DNA from: Perlucidibaca aquatica | GTDB lineage: Bacteria; Pseudomonadota; Gammaproteobacteria; Pseudomonadales; Moraxellaceae | Reading direction: 5' to 3' | DNA: 64,000 bases | NCBI RefSeq assembly: GCF_001676655.1 | Contig: NZ_LZDB01000002.1 | Coordinates: 1,116,001 to 1,180,000, forward strand | In this document: positions 47,064 through 55,560 of the stretch, piece after piece | Layout: each line of letters begins with the position of its first letter | Numbering within the stretch: position 1 is the stretch's first letter | Translations under genes and position numbers: made by a program | The notes under the pieces: model-generated | The model's input: the letters and a program-made list of their open reading frames with translations, nothing else | Databases searched by the model: none | What the model was told of the DNA's origin: nothing

Positions 47064-47903
47064 CTACCACGGCACGGATTCATTGGCCCAATCAAAAAAT
47101 CCCCCGCTGCTTTCCGGTCCACGCGCTCGTAACACCGCTAACAAATCCTGAGCCACACGCTCTTTAGTGAAGAGTTTTTCTGGCACAACATGGGCGCTGA
47201 ATGGTTTCGAAAGATCTGTATCTGTGGTTCCTGGATGCAACACTAAAACCGTCGCTAAGGGATGTGTTCGGGCCAGTTCAATAGACCACGTTTTGAGGAA
47301 TTGATTTTGTGCTGTTTTAGCCGCGCGATAGCTGTACCAGCCTCCCAGTTGATTGTCGCCAATCGAGCCGACGCGGGCAGATAACGAGGCAAAGCAAAAC
47401 GCATGCTGTCGCGAAATTAACGGTAATACGGCTTGTGCGAGCAGAATGGGTGCCCAGGCATTCACGGAAAAGCTGCGCATCACTGCATCCACCCGTATTT
47501 GTGACAGGGCCTTCTCAGGACGCAGTGCCGGTTGGCTATCCGTCGCAGGCTCGTGCAACAGACCCGCCGTATTCACTACCGCGCGTAAGGTCGGTGTTAG
47601 CGACTTTAGCTGTTGCGTGAGTGTGGCAAATGCTTCGGCATTCGCCATATCCAAGGTCAGCAAGGCAAGTTGCTGTGGATGCTGACGTTGCAATGCCTGT
47701 AACGCTTCTGCACGTTGAGGGTGGCGGCAGGCCGCAAGCACGATTAGGGGCTTATGGTTAGGCGAGCCCAGCAATACTTCAGGCTTACTCAGCAGCGCTT
47801 CAACCATGGCATAGCCAATGCCGCGCGAAGCGCCGACGACCAGAACAACGTCCGCAGCGTCTGGGCTAATGGGCGATACAAACTCAGGCAGGCGGTGAAT
47901 CAT
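47064..47903 (-). CDS. Short-chain dehydrogenase/reductase (SDR)
   Basis: Classical SDR: the NAD(P) motif is VVLVVGASRGIGYAMVEALL and the active site YSYRAAKTAQNQF (Tyr-x-x-x-Lys), with VVNTAGLLHE standing in for the NNAG motif. The ATG at 47903 has GAGAG at good spacing; a GTG three codons upstream is an alternative. Length 279. A C-factor-like cluster is suggested by the carboxyl part (LVLHPGTTDTDLSKPF). Substrate unknown. Confidence 0.88.
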   Translation of the reverse strand: MIHRLPEFVSPISPDAADVVLVVGASRGIGYAMVEALLSKPEVLLGSPNHKPLIVLAACRHPQRAEALQALQRQHPQQLALLTLDMANAEAFATLTQQLKSLTPTLRAVVNTAGLLHEPATDSQPALRPEKALSQIRVDAVMRSFSVNAWAPILLAQAVLPLISRQHAFCFASLSARVGSIGDNQLGGWYSYRAAKTAQNQFLKTWSIELARTHPLATVLVLHPGTTDTDLSKPFSAHVVPEKLFTKERVAQDLLAVLRARGPESSGGFFDWANESVPW

Positions 47904-47981
47904 GGTGGACACTCTCGTCTATTAATTCAACAAGAGTGCCCCACTGAAACGAATTGGCTAGTCTACAAACACTGTCATAGA

Positions 47982-48395
47982 TCAGTCTTTATCTAGCGAC
48001 GGAGCTCCGGCACCGGTTCGCACAAATGCTAACAAACCACCGGCAATCGCGAGATTTTTCATCAGCATGATTTGATTCGTTTGGTCCGGAGCACCATGAA
48101 ACATAAACCCGGTGACGACACAAAACCCTGCCAATAAGCCCGCAACGAGGCGCGCTTGTAGACCTAGTAACAACGCGATACCACCGCCGAGCTCAAGAGC
48201 AATGACCAACGGTAGAAATGCACCTGGCACATGCATCGCTTCCATATAGGATTGCGTTCCGGCATAGCCGATTAGCTTGCTATAACCCGCGCCAATAAAA
48301 ATGAGCGATATCAGCGCTCGCGAAAACACGGCAAGCAGCGCATTTAATTGCGGCTGAGCAACGAGGTTACTGATGGTTTGTTTAATTGAAATCAT
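47982..48395 (-). CDS. DoxX family membrane protein
   Basis: A 137-residue protein with four membrane helices. DoxX signatures are RALISLIFIGAGYSKLIGY and the segment LPLVIALELGGGIALLLGLQARLVAGLLAGFCV. The ATG with AGAGGTG upstream decides the start; a longer frame exists but extends across the divergent promoter region. It diverges from a LysR gene, which is the likely regulator. DoxX proteins are tied to quinone- or thiol-related redox functions. Confidence 0.9.
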   Translation of the reverse strand: MISIKQTISNLVAQPQLNALLAVFSRALISLIFIGAGYSKLIGYAGTQSYMEAMHVPGAFLPLVIALELGGGIALLLGLQARLVAGLLAGFCVVTGFMFHGAPDQTNQIMLMKNLAIAGGLLAFVRTGAGAPSLDKD

Positions 48396-48511
48396 TGCGA
48401 TGCACCTCTTGGGAAAGTGAGTACAGCCTAAACCCAAATTAGACCCTTGCCGAGTAGGACAATTGGCAATTACTGTTGCCATTAGCGCAACAATAGGGAG
48501 TAGGCCTGATC

Positions 48512-49408
48512 ATGAACTTAAATGACCTCAGCGTGTTTATCCGCGTCGTGGAAGATGGCAGCTTTACTGCAGCGGCTGACCGCTTAGGCGTACCGAAATC
48601 GACACTCAGTCGAACCTTAAACCGTCTGGAAACTCACCTTGGGGTGCGTTTGTTGCAGCGCACTACCCGCAGCCTCAGCCTCACTGACGCGGGACGGCAG
48701 TTTTACGATCGTGTTCGCCACAATCTAAACCAGTTGGCTGATGCCGAACGCGAGTTGAGTGAGTTCCAAGCCAGTCCGCGAGGACACTTGCGCATCACCA
48801 TGCCGGTTGAACTGGGCATGCGTTTTATGGGGGAGATTACCGCCGAGTTTATGCAGCGATACCCCGAGGTGAGCCTAGAAGCTGATCTTTCTGGGCGTGT
48901 CGTGGATCTTGTCGAAGAAGGCGTAGATCTTGGCCTGCGCATTGGCGCATTCAATGATGCCCAGCTCATTGGCCGCCGCTTGGGACAGCTAAATGGTCGA
49001 TTTTTCGCCAGCCCCCACTACCTCGCTCAGCACCCTGCCCCGACCGATATCAGCGAACTCGCGTCACACAGTTTCGTACTCTTTCGACAGGCTAGAGAAA
49101 ATACCGTGCCATTAGATGCTGGGCGGGAGCCAGTAAATGTGCGCTTAACTGGTCGACTCAGCGCCAATAACGCGCTGATGCAAATGGATGCCGTCATTGC
49201 CGGCTTAGGCATGGGCTTACTGCCCGGGTTTATTACCGATCAAGCGGTGGCCAATGGCCAACTCGTGCCGGTATTGCCGAATGTACGCGTACGCATGGGC
49301 GACCTGTGGGCGATGACACCCAGCCGCTTACATATGTCATCGGCATTGCGTGCGTTTATTGATTTTGTCGCCGAGCGCGTGAGCCAGCACCCTTGGTTTA
49401 GGGATTGA
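48512..49408 (+). CDS. LysR family transcriptional regulator
   Basis: 298 residues. The winged helix-turn-helix is FIRVVEDGSFTAAADRLGVPKSTLSRTLNRLETHLGVRLLQRTTRSLSLTDAG, followed by a periplasmic-binding-protein-like effector domain. It belongs to the common subgroup (AaeR/PA-type) with short sequence GHLRITMPVELG. It is divergent from the doxX gene across about 116 nt, the classical LysR target layout. GGGAG precedes the ATG. Confidence 0.93.
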   Translation: MNLNDLSVFIRVVEDGSFTAAADRLGVPKSTLSRTLNRLETHLGVRLLQRTTRSLSLTDAGRQFYDRVRHNLNQLADAERELSEFQASPRGHLRITMPVELGMRFMGEITAEFMQRYPEVSLEADLSGRVVDLVEEGVDLGLRIGAFNDAQLIGRRLGQLNGRFFASPHYLAQHPAPTDISELASHSFVLFRQARENTVPLDAGREPVNVRLTGRLSANNALMQMDAVIAGLGMGLLPGFITDQAVANGQLVPVLPNVRVRMGDLWAMTPSRLHMSSALRAFIDFVAERVSQHPWFRD

Positions 49409-49452
49409 GCCCCTCAAGATGAGAGGCCCAATCCGGTGCCCAAGCTGTGGAC

Positions 49453-50226
49453 TTAAGCTTTAAAACCAATGCTATGAGCCGAAATCGCATTCACGATAAA
49501 TCGGGGCGAAAGGCGCACGGTGAAGGCCATAATTTTCATTAATAAGCGATGCACGGAAATACCGCGTTTTGCCTTGAGTGACTCGTAGGCATAGTCCGCC
49601 AGTTTGTCGAGCGACGACAACATGGGCCAGCGAAAAGCCGCCGAGGCTTCTGCATTCGCAGCGGAAGCAAAGCCAGTATCCGTGGGGCCAGGGCAGAGGG
49701 TAGTCACGCGCACGTTTTTACTACGCAATTCATAGTTCAGCGCATCCGAGAAACTCAGCACATAGGCTTTGGAGGCGTAGTACACGGCAGCACCCGGTCC
49801 CGGCATAAAACCAGCAATAGATGCCACATTGAGAATTTGACCGCCACCCTGGGCCGCCATGCGACGCGCAAAGGCATGGGCCAGCGAGGTCAGTGTGGCC
49901 ACATTCAGCTGAACCATCTGATTTAAGCGCTTGATATCTGCGTCAATAAACGTACCAAATTCACCAAAACCCGCGTTGTTAATGAGCATGTCTACACGAC
50001 GATCACCCAGTTTTTCAACCAATTCGAGGGCCGCACCTTCGTAACCCAGATCCTGCCCTATCACATCGGCCTGAATGCCATGTCGTTGGTTCAGGTCGTT
50101 TGCAATTGCCTGCAACTTGTCGACGCTTCGGGCAACCAAAATGACGTCGTGACCATCGGCGGCAAGCCGCTTGGCCAACTCAAGTCCGATACCGTTTGAT
50201 GCCCCTGTAATCAATGCTGTGCTCAT
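49453..50226 (-). CDS. Short-chain dehydrogenase/reductase (SDR)
   Basis: Classical SDR with ALITGASNGIGLELAKRLA, LINNAGFGEFG and the active-site AVYYASKAYVLSFS. The C-terminus FTVRLSPRFIVNAISAHSIGFKA may bind membrane or lipid. Length 257. The ATG has AGGAGA upstream. Similar enzymes reduce keto-acids or long-chain ketones; the substrate here is unknown. Confidence 0.9.
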   Translation of the reverse strand: MSTALITGASNGIGLELAKRLAADGHDVILVARSVDKLQAIANDLNQRHGIQADVIGQDLGYEGAALELVEKLGDRRVDMLINNAGFGEFGTFIDADIKRLNQMVQLNVATLTSLAHAFARRMAAQGGGQILNVASIAGFMPGPGAAVYYASKAYVLSFSDALNYELRSKNVRVTTLCPGPTDTGFASAANAEASAAFRWPMLSSLDKLADYAYESLKAKRGISVHRLLMKIMAFTVRLSPRFIVNAISAHSIGFKA

Positions 50227-50620
50227 CGCGCCAGTCTCCTAAGTTATTAGATATCAACGGCTTCCAGCCACTGTATTGGATGGTTATGCCATGGTTTATG
50301 CTGTAGTTCAAAACTGGAACAATAGTACCAATACAGCCTATCGGCCACAACGACCACTCATCTGAAGTATGACTTTTGAGCTGGATTTTTACGCGCACTT
50401 GAAAATAGCCCTCGCTTTTCATCTCCGACATCCGTATAGTTCGCCCCGCTGCAGACGCAGCCCTTTTGTTGCCCGCCTATTATGTGCTGTCCCGGTTCTT
50501 ACACCGGCTCGCAGCCTGCTCTGGTCTGGTTGGCGACGATAAATCCGTCAGCCACCGCCGTATCCCGTCGGTTTGCTGTTTACCCATACTCACCGCGGGT
50601 TACCCGCGAGGATCAGTCCT
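50227..50620. other. Divergent intergenic region upstream of the DEAD-box helicase gene
   Basis: About 390 nt between the SDR gene (minus) and the helicase (plus). It should carry both promoters and a long untranslated leader for the helicase mRNA, as is common for rhlE/csdA-type cold-responsive helicases. I see several short GC hairpins (for example around 50495-50515) but no recognisable riboswitch or gene; the open frame on the minus strand has no family features. Confidence 0.4.
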
Positions 50621-52492
50621 GTGTCTTTGACTTTTACAGACCTGGCGTTGCATGACGCCCTTTTAGCCGCCCTTAACGAAGCTGGCTACACCGAACCCAC
50701 GCCAATTCAGGCGCAAGCTATTCCTATCGCCATGAGCGGTCGCGATCTCATGGCATCGGCTCAGACCGGTACCGGTAAGACCGCAGCCTTCCTGCTGCCT
50801 GGCCTCCACCGCTTAACCATGACGCCAGGCGGTAAGGGCAAAGGCCCGCGCATTCTGGTGCTGACCCCAACGCGTGAACTCGCTCGTCAGGTCGAATCCG
50901 CTGCCATGGTTTACGGCAAGCGCCTGAAGACCCGTACCGTCAGCATCCTCGGCGGCATGAACTACCAGCAGCAGCAAAAAGCGCTGATGCGCCCAATTGA
51001 TGTCATGGTTGCCACACCGGGCCGCCTGCTCGATCTGATGAACCGTGGCCAGATCACGCTGGATCGCGTTGAATTGCTGATCCTCGACGAAGCTGACCGC
51101 ATGCTCGACCTCGGCTTCATCGATGATGTTGAACTGATCGCTGAAAAAGCACCTGCCGAACGCCAAACACTGCTGTTCTCGGCCACGCTGGAAGATCGCA
51201 TTGCAACCCTGGCAGCGCGTGTCATGCGCAATCCAGAACGCCTGCAGATCAGCTCGCAGCAAGCCAAGCATGAAAACATCACGCAAGGTCTGTATTTCTG
51301 CGACGACATGGAACACAAGAAAGCCATTCTGCTCAAGCTGCTGGCTGACCCCGCGGTAAACCAATCCGTTGTGTTCACCGCAACACGCCGCGACGCAGAA
51401 GTGCTGTCGATTGAACTGGCCAACTTCGGTCTGTCCACCGCTGCCCTGCACGGTGACATGAAGCAGCCTGCGCGTAACCGCACGCTTCGTGACCTCAAGA
51501 ACGGCATGGTGAAGTGCTTGGTTGCCACCGACGTTGCCGCTCGCGGCATCGATGTCGTCGGCATTAGCCACGTATTCAACTTCGACCTGCCAATGGTTCT
51601 GGAAGATTACGTTCACCGCATCGGCCGTACCGGCCGCGCGGGTCGTACCGGCACCGCCGTGAGCCTGGTGAATCGTCGTGACCGCGGTAAATTACAACGT
51701 CTGGCTGCTTACACCGGCAACGCCATTCCAGAATTGACCATCCCAGGCATGGAGCCACGTCCAGCACCAAAGTACCGTGACAATGGCGGCGCTAGCCGTC
51801 CTGCCGGTGGTGCCCGTCGCGACAACGGTGGCCGTCCAAGCTATGGCGATCGTCCTGCCTATGGTGACCGTCCAGCCCGTACCGACAGTCGTCCAAGCTA
51901 CGGTGACCGCCCTGCCTATGGCGATCGTCCAGCACGTACCGACAGCCGCCCAAGCTATGGCGACCGCCCAGCCTATGGCGATCGTCCAGCCCGCACCGAC
52001 AGCCGCCCAAGCTACGGCGACCGCCCAGCCTATGGCGATCGTCCAGCCCGTACCGACAGCCGCCCAAGCTACGGCGACCGTCCTGCTTACGGTGATCGCC
52101 CAGCGCGTACCGATCGTCCAGCCTACGCTGCACGTCCCGTTGTAGTGGATGGTGAATTGAGCGGCAACATTGCCGGTGCCGCGACGCACGAACGCTCAGC
52201 GTTTGATCGTCAGGCTCTGCGTGGCGACCGTCCGATGCACCGCAGTGCAGCACCGCGCCCACAAGGTGACCGCCCAAGCTATGGCGACCGCCCAGCTTAC
52301 GGTGATCGTCCAGCCCGTTCGGCCGCACCTCGCCCACAAGGCGACCGTCCAGCGTATGGCGATCGCCCAGCACGTCCAGCCCGTGCAGAAGGTTTCAGCG
52401 CAGACCGCCAGCGACCTCAAGCTCGTGTATTCCGTGCTCCAGATAGCCAAGCAGGCGCTGCATCGAAGGCAAGGTTCGACGACAAGCAGTAA
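50621..52492 (+). CDS. rhlE: DEAD-box ATP-dependent RNA helicase (RhlE type) with a long repetitive tail
   Basis: Helicase motifs in order: Q motif region PTPIQAQAIP, I (ASAQTGTGKT), Ia (PTRELARQ), II (DEADRML), III (SAT), and VI (HRIGRTGRAG). The core ends near residue 390; then a 230-residue disordered tail follows, rich in Arg, Pro, Tyr and Asp, with five copies of a 19-residue RPSYGDRPAYGDRPARTDS unit and more partial ones. Such tails bind RNA and promote condensates. The GTG start has GAGGA upstream, and fits the family; an ATG 48 nt earlier is possible. The last 98 nt overlap the convergent WS/DGAT gene. Confidence 0.92.
   Translation: MSLTFTDLALHDALLAALNEAGYTEPTPIQAQAIPIAMSGRDLMASAQTGTGKTAAFLLPGLHRLTMTPGGKGKGPRILVLTPTRELARQVESAAMVYGKRLKTRTVSILGGMNYQQQQKALMRPIDVMVATPGRLLDLMNRGQITLDRVELLILDEADRMLDLGFIDDVELIAEKAPAERQTLLFSATLEDRIATLAARVMRNPERLQISSQQAKHENITQGLYFCDDMEHKKAILLKLLADPAVNQSVVFTATRRDAEVLSIELANFGLSTAALHGDMKQPARNRTLRDLKNGMVKCLVATDVAARGIDVVGISHVFNFDLPMVLEDYVHRIGRTGRAGRTGTAVSLVNRRDRGKLQRLAAYTGNAIPELTIPGMEPRPAPKYRDNGGASRPAGGARRDNGGRPSYGDRPAYGDRPARTDSRPSYGDRPAYGDRPARTDSRPSYGDRPAYGDRPARTDSRPSYGDRPAYGDRPARTDSRPSYGDRPAYGDRPARTDRPAYAARPVVVDGELSGNIAGAATHERSAFDRQALRGDRPMHRSAAPRPQGDRPSYGDRPAYGDRPARSAAPRPQGDRPAYGDRPARPARAEGFSADRQRPQARVFRAPDSQAGAASKARFDDKQ
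51833..52117 (+). repeat. Tandem 57-nt coding repeats in the helicase tail
   Basis: Five units beginning at 51833, 51890, 51947, 52004 and 52061, each coding RPSYGDRPAYGDRPARTDS (the last ends TDR). Nucleotide identity between units is high, so copy number is expected to change by slippage. Further partial units lie at 52270-52380. Confidence 0.9.
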
Positions 52493-53765
52493 GCCCAAAC
52501 TCTAGCTGATCAACATAACTCGTCAGGGTTATGTTGAGCGCGACTTGATCCACCGGTATGGATACCGGGTATTGTCCGGTCAAGCGCGCGCCGTTCCAGT
52601 ACAAGGGCTCCTTCGGGCCCGGCACATTGGAAATGATCACGTTGAAGGCTCGCAGACGGGGCGCCAGCCCCGTCAGCAGATGTAATCCCGCCGGCGCCAT
52701 CATCAGCGCCGTGTAGTTCAACAGCTCCGCCGAACTCATGCTCTTGTAGCGCGTTTTAGCCTCTTGTACCGAGGCTTTGACGCGCTCCAGGCGCAGCGTC
52801 GGGTCTGCAACTTCCGTTCCCAAGTTAGCCAAGATCATCGCGATCTGGTTACCCGTCTCGCTATCATCCGTTCGTAACGACACCGGCACCATGGCAATCA
52901 ACGGCTTGTCTGGCAACGCTTGCTGACTAATCAAATAGTTACGCAACGCACTTCCGCACACGGCCAACACCACATCATTGAGCGTGCAGCCAAAGACTTT
53001 TCCAATCGCCTTAAAGCGCTCCATGGGATAGCTCTGCGCAGCGAAACGGCGTGAGCCGGTAATATCGCTATTAATAATGCTGGCCGGAGCGTTCATAAAC
53101 GGCACGAAATTAGGGTCGCGTTGAGATTTTCGGGCAACTTTGGCGATCTCTTTCACGACGGCAGGCATGGTAGCGAGCTGCTTACTAAAGCCCGAAGTCA
53201 TGCGAACTGCGCCGGTGGCTACATCAATCGGGTTGGGCAAACCGGCGGGCTTGCGGCGCGGCGGCATGGCCCAAATAGGTGGCAGGTCACGGGCGTCAAT
53301 ATCTGCAGAGAGTGCGCGACTGCCCATGCGCATCGCTGAAATACCATCAAACAAGCTGTGATGAATTTTGGTGTAGAGCGCGAAACGACGACCCTGAACA
53401 CCTTCAATGAGATGCACTTCCCACATCGGGCGCTGGCGATCCATGAGGTTACTGTGGGCGGCGGACACATAGGAAAGCAGTTCGCGAATACGCCCCGGCT
53501 TGGGTAATGCGCGATGACGAAAGTGATGTTCCAGGTCAAATTGCGTATCGGTTTCCCAGAAATATTGGCCGAAACGGCGTACTAAGCGCTTGTTAAAAGG
53601 GTGCTGCGGCTCATTAAACGTGCGAAGGTGCTCCACGAGGTCGCGGATATAACGTGGGCCCGCATCTTCGGGAAAATTAAACAGCTGTAGGCCAGCCACA
53701 TGCATAGGCTGCTGGCGTTTTTCCATCCATAAGAACAGTTGATCGGCAGGAGAAAGCGGGGTCAT
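52395..53765 (-). CDS. Wax ester synthase / diacylglycerol acyltransferase (WS/DGAT)
   Basis: A 456-residue bifunctional acyltransferase that makes wax esters and triacylglycerol from acyl-CoA. The catalytic HHxxxDG motif is H135-H136...D140-G141 (IHHSLFDG). The N-terminus MTPLSPADQLFLWMEK and the C-terminal NVPGPKEPLYWNGARL are hallmarks of the family. Length is typical. It provides the storage end of the acyl-CoA genes found in this window. The 3' end overlaps the helicase gene by 98 nt in the opposite direction; the last 30 residues are still in the region that aligns in the family. Confidence 0.94.
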   Translation of the reverse strand: MTPLSPADQLFLWMEKRQQPMHVAGLQLFNFPEDAGPRYIRDLVEHLRTFNEPQHPFNKRLVRRFGQYFWETDTQFDLEHHFRHRALPKPGRIRELLSYVSAAHSNLMDRQRPMWEVHLIEGVQGRRFALYTKIHHSLFDGISAMRMGSRALSADIDARDLPPIWAMPPRRKPAGLPNPIDVATGAVRMTSGFSKQLATMPAVVKEIAKVARKSQRDPNFVPFMNAPASIINSDITGSRRFAAQSYPMERFKAIGKVFGCTLNDVVLAVCGSALRNYLISQQALPDKPLIAMVPVSLRTDDSETGNQIAMILANLGTEVADPTLRLERVKASVQEAKTRYKSMSSAELLNYTALMMAPAGLHLLTGLAPRLRAFNVIISNVPGPKEPLYWNGARLTGQYPVSIPVDQVALNITLTSYVDQLEFGLTACRRTLPSMQRLLGYLEHGIHELEVAGGLR

Positions 53766-53853
53766 GGGTTTGCCATCCGTCTTGTTTAGTAAACATTGTC
53801 AGCACACACCGTGCCAAATAATTACCCAAGACTACCCCGCCACTTTCCGCTTG

Positions 53854-55470
53854 TCAGCGTTTAATCCACTCCTGTGCGGACCACGTTATGGGCAGCCCAC
53901 TCACCGAATCCACACCCAGCAGCGTGAGCTGAAGTGCATTGAGATCGCCCAAATCAGCAAAAAATGGCCCCTGCGTTAGCTCGGGTGCATCGGCAATCAC
54001 GGCAGAATAGACAGGAACGGCCGTTATGCCATTTGCCGCCGTTACTTGCAGCGAGGCGTTCGTGACACGAAGTGTGGATGGCGTGAAATCCACCGGCCGC
54101 AGCTGCCAGCGTTCACCTTGACGGGTAATTTTCAGCCACTGGCTACGCGAGCCGGCCTCCTGCGTACCCATGCGCGCACTGCCGCCGGCACGATAGTTTA
54201 ACGCCGCCACATAGCCCCGATCTGAGCTCCACTCCTTGGCACAGTACGACATAAGATCGCCAAACTGAGGCTGCCCCGAGCCATTTAATCGCTGACTAGA
54301 AAAGTAGAACTTACGTGTCGTGTCATAGCCTGCACCCCCGCCCAAACGTCCATCGGGATAGAGTCTAGGGTCGGTGTCCGTTGGGCCGCCACACGCCGCA
54401 TGATTCAGATTGAGCAAATGGCCATACTCATGAGCCACCGTTAACGCTCTGAAATTTAGCCAGTGATTGGCGCCATACGCGGATATCTCGGCAAAGTCAT
54501 CGGTCGCACTGACCGATTGCGCCAACATAGAGACCCCACCCACATACGCTATCCCCACCACTTGGCCCGTGGCTGAACGGAAAGTAAGGTTATTCGGGAA
54601 AACACCGAGGCATTTTGGCGCTGTTCTGGCACTGTTTTGGGCGCCATTGCGTCGCGCACATTCATCGTCCAGCTCCGATAGCACCGCCTGCATGGTCAGG
54701 AACGATTCCTGCCCAGGAGTCAGAAAACCTAAAACCGATTGATTTAGCGAAGGCGGTGCAAATGCGGCCTCTGTTTTCAAAGTGAACGCGGTAATGGGAT
54801 GCAGCCTAACCATCAAATCCGCTAGGTCAGCGTTATTCGTGACGAAGCCGTTCTGCCCTTTATACGTCAGGGGAATTACGCGGATCGTCTCTGTCAACGA
54901 GGATTTCACCGGCAGTCGGAGCAAACGATACGTTCGGTCTGCTTCAGCTTCGCTACGGCCTTGATCATCATCAAAGACAACCGCCACTGCACTCCCCGGC
55001 TCAATCAGATTTGCCGGAATGGTTGCGTAATACGCAGAGTTTAGGGTTTGCCGATCAACCGCCGTGGGGATTGAGCCGGGACTGGTAAGGGCTATGCGGG
55101 TACAGCCTCCGGCGTTCGAGACCAACATATACGCACGCGAAGGTGAAGCAGATGCACTGGTTGTGAGTAAATCCACTCTTGCTAACACAGGTTTGTTTGC
55201 AATCAGCTGCGCATTGGTTGCTGACGCATCGAACTCGGCTGTTTGCACCCAGCTCACCCGATCAATGCGTCGACCATCATTACGGGCCGCTGACAGCACT
55301 TGAGTAAATGGGCACGTTGCGTTGATTTGTTGAGAACGACCATCGCCGGAAATGGTTTTATCTGACTGTAGCTGACCTTGATTCGCCGCTGGAGAACCGC
55401 CGCCGCCTCCGCCTCCACCACAAGCGCTGAGTAACAAACCCAGAAGCACGACAAGGCCGCGTGAATGCAT
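53854..55470 (-). CDS. Metzincin-type zinc metalloprotease, lipoprotein (copy 1)
   Basis: A 538-residue surface lipoprotein. The signal peptide ends in the lipobox GLLLSAC and is followed by an eight-Gly run. The zinc site is HEYGHLLNLNH (H347, E348, H351, H357), the HExxHxxxxxH pattern of metzincins, with a Met-turn at M407 (DLMSYC). Both cysteine-rich and Asp-rich stretches flank it (NHAACGGP, DTDPRLYPDGRLGGGAGYD). No further domain is recognised. The protein is a close paralogue of the next upstream gene and shares its whole layout. The internal ATG at 55470 was chosen because the lipoprotein signal starts there. Confidence 0.84.
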   Translation of the reverse strand: MHSRGLVVLLGLLLSACGGGGGGGGSPAANQGQLQSDKTISGDGRSQQINATCPFTQVLSAARNDGRRIDRVSWVQTAEFDASATNAQLIANKPVLARVDLLTTSASASPSRAYMLVSNAGGCTRIALTSPGSIPTAVDRQTLNSAYYATIPANLIEPGSAVAVVFDDDQGRSEAEADRTYRLLRLPVKSSLTETIRVIPLTYKGQNGFVTNNADLADLMVRLHPITAFTLKTEAAFAPPSLNQSVLGFLTPGQESFLTMQAVLSELDDECARRNGAQNSARTAPKCLGVFPNNLTFRSATGQVVGIAYVGGVSMLAQSVSATDDFAEISAYGANHWLNFRALTVAHEYGHLLNLNHAACGGPTDTDPRLYPDGRLGGGAGYDTTRKFYFSSQRLNGSGQPQFGDLMSYCAKEWSSDRGYVAALNYRAGGSARMGTQEAGSRSQWLKITRQGERWQLRPVDFTPSTLRVTNASLQVTAANGITAVPVYSAVIADAPELTQGPFFADLGDLNALQLTLLGVDSVSGLPITWSAQEWIKR

Positions 55471-55560
55471 GATGAATCTCAGTATAGTTTTTATTACTGA
55501 AGATTCTGGCACAACACGACAGCCCTGAATGCCTATACAACTCGCTAATTTTTGTAACGC

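Noticed and set aside
50180-50431. 83-codon minus-strand frame upstream of the SDR gene
   Set aside because: It crosses the SDR start and intergenic region, has no ribosome-binding site and no recognisable sequence.
51833-52117. Regular 57-nt repeats as a CRISPR array
   Set aside because: The units are directly adjacent without spacers, lie in frame in a helicase gene and code a clear amino-acid repeat.
51792-52373. 193-codon minus-strand frame with Gly/Arg/His repeats
   Set aside because: It is the antisense reading of the helicase repeat tail and inherits its periodicity; no start signal or family features.
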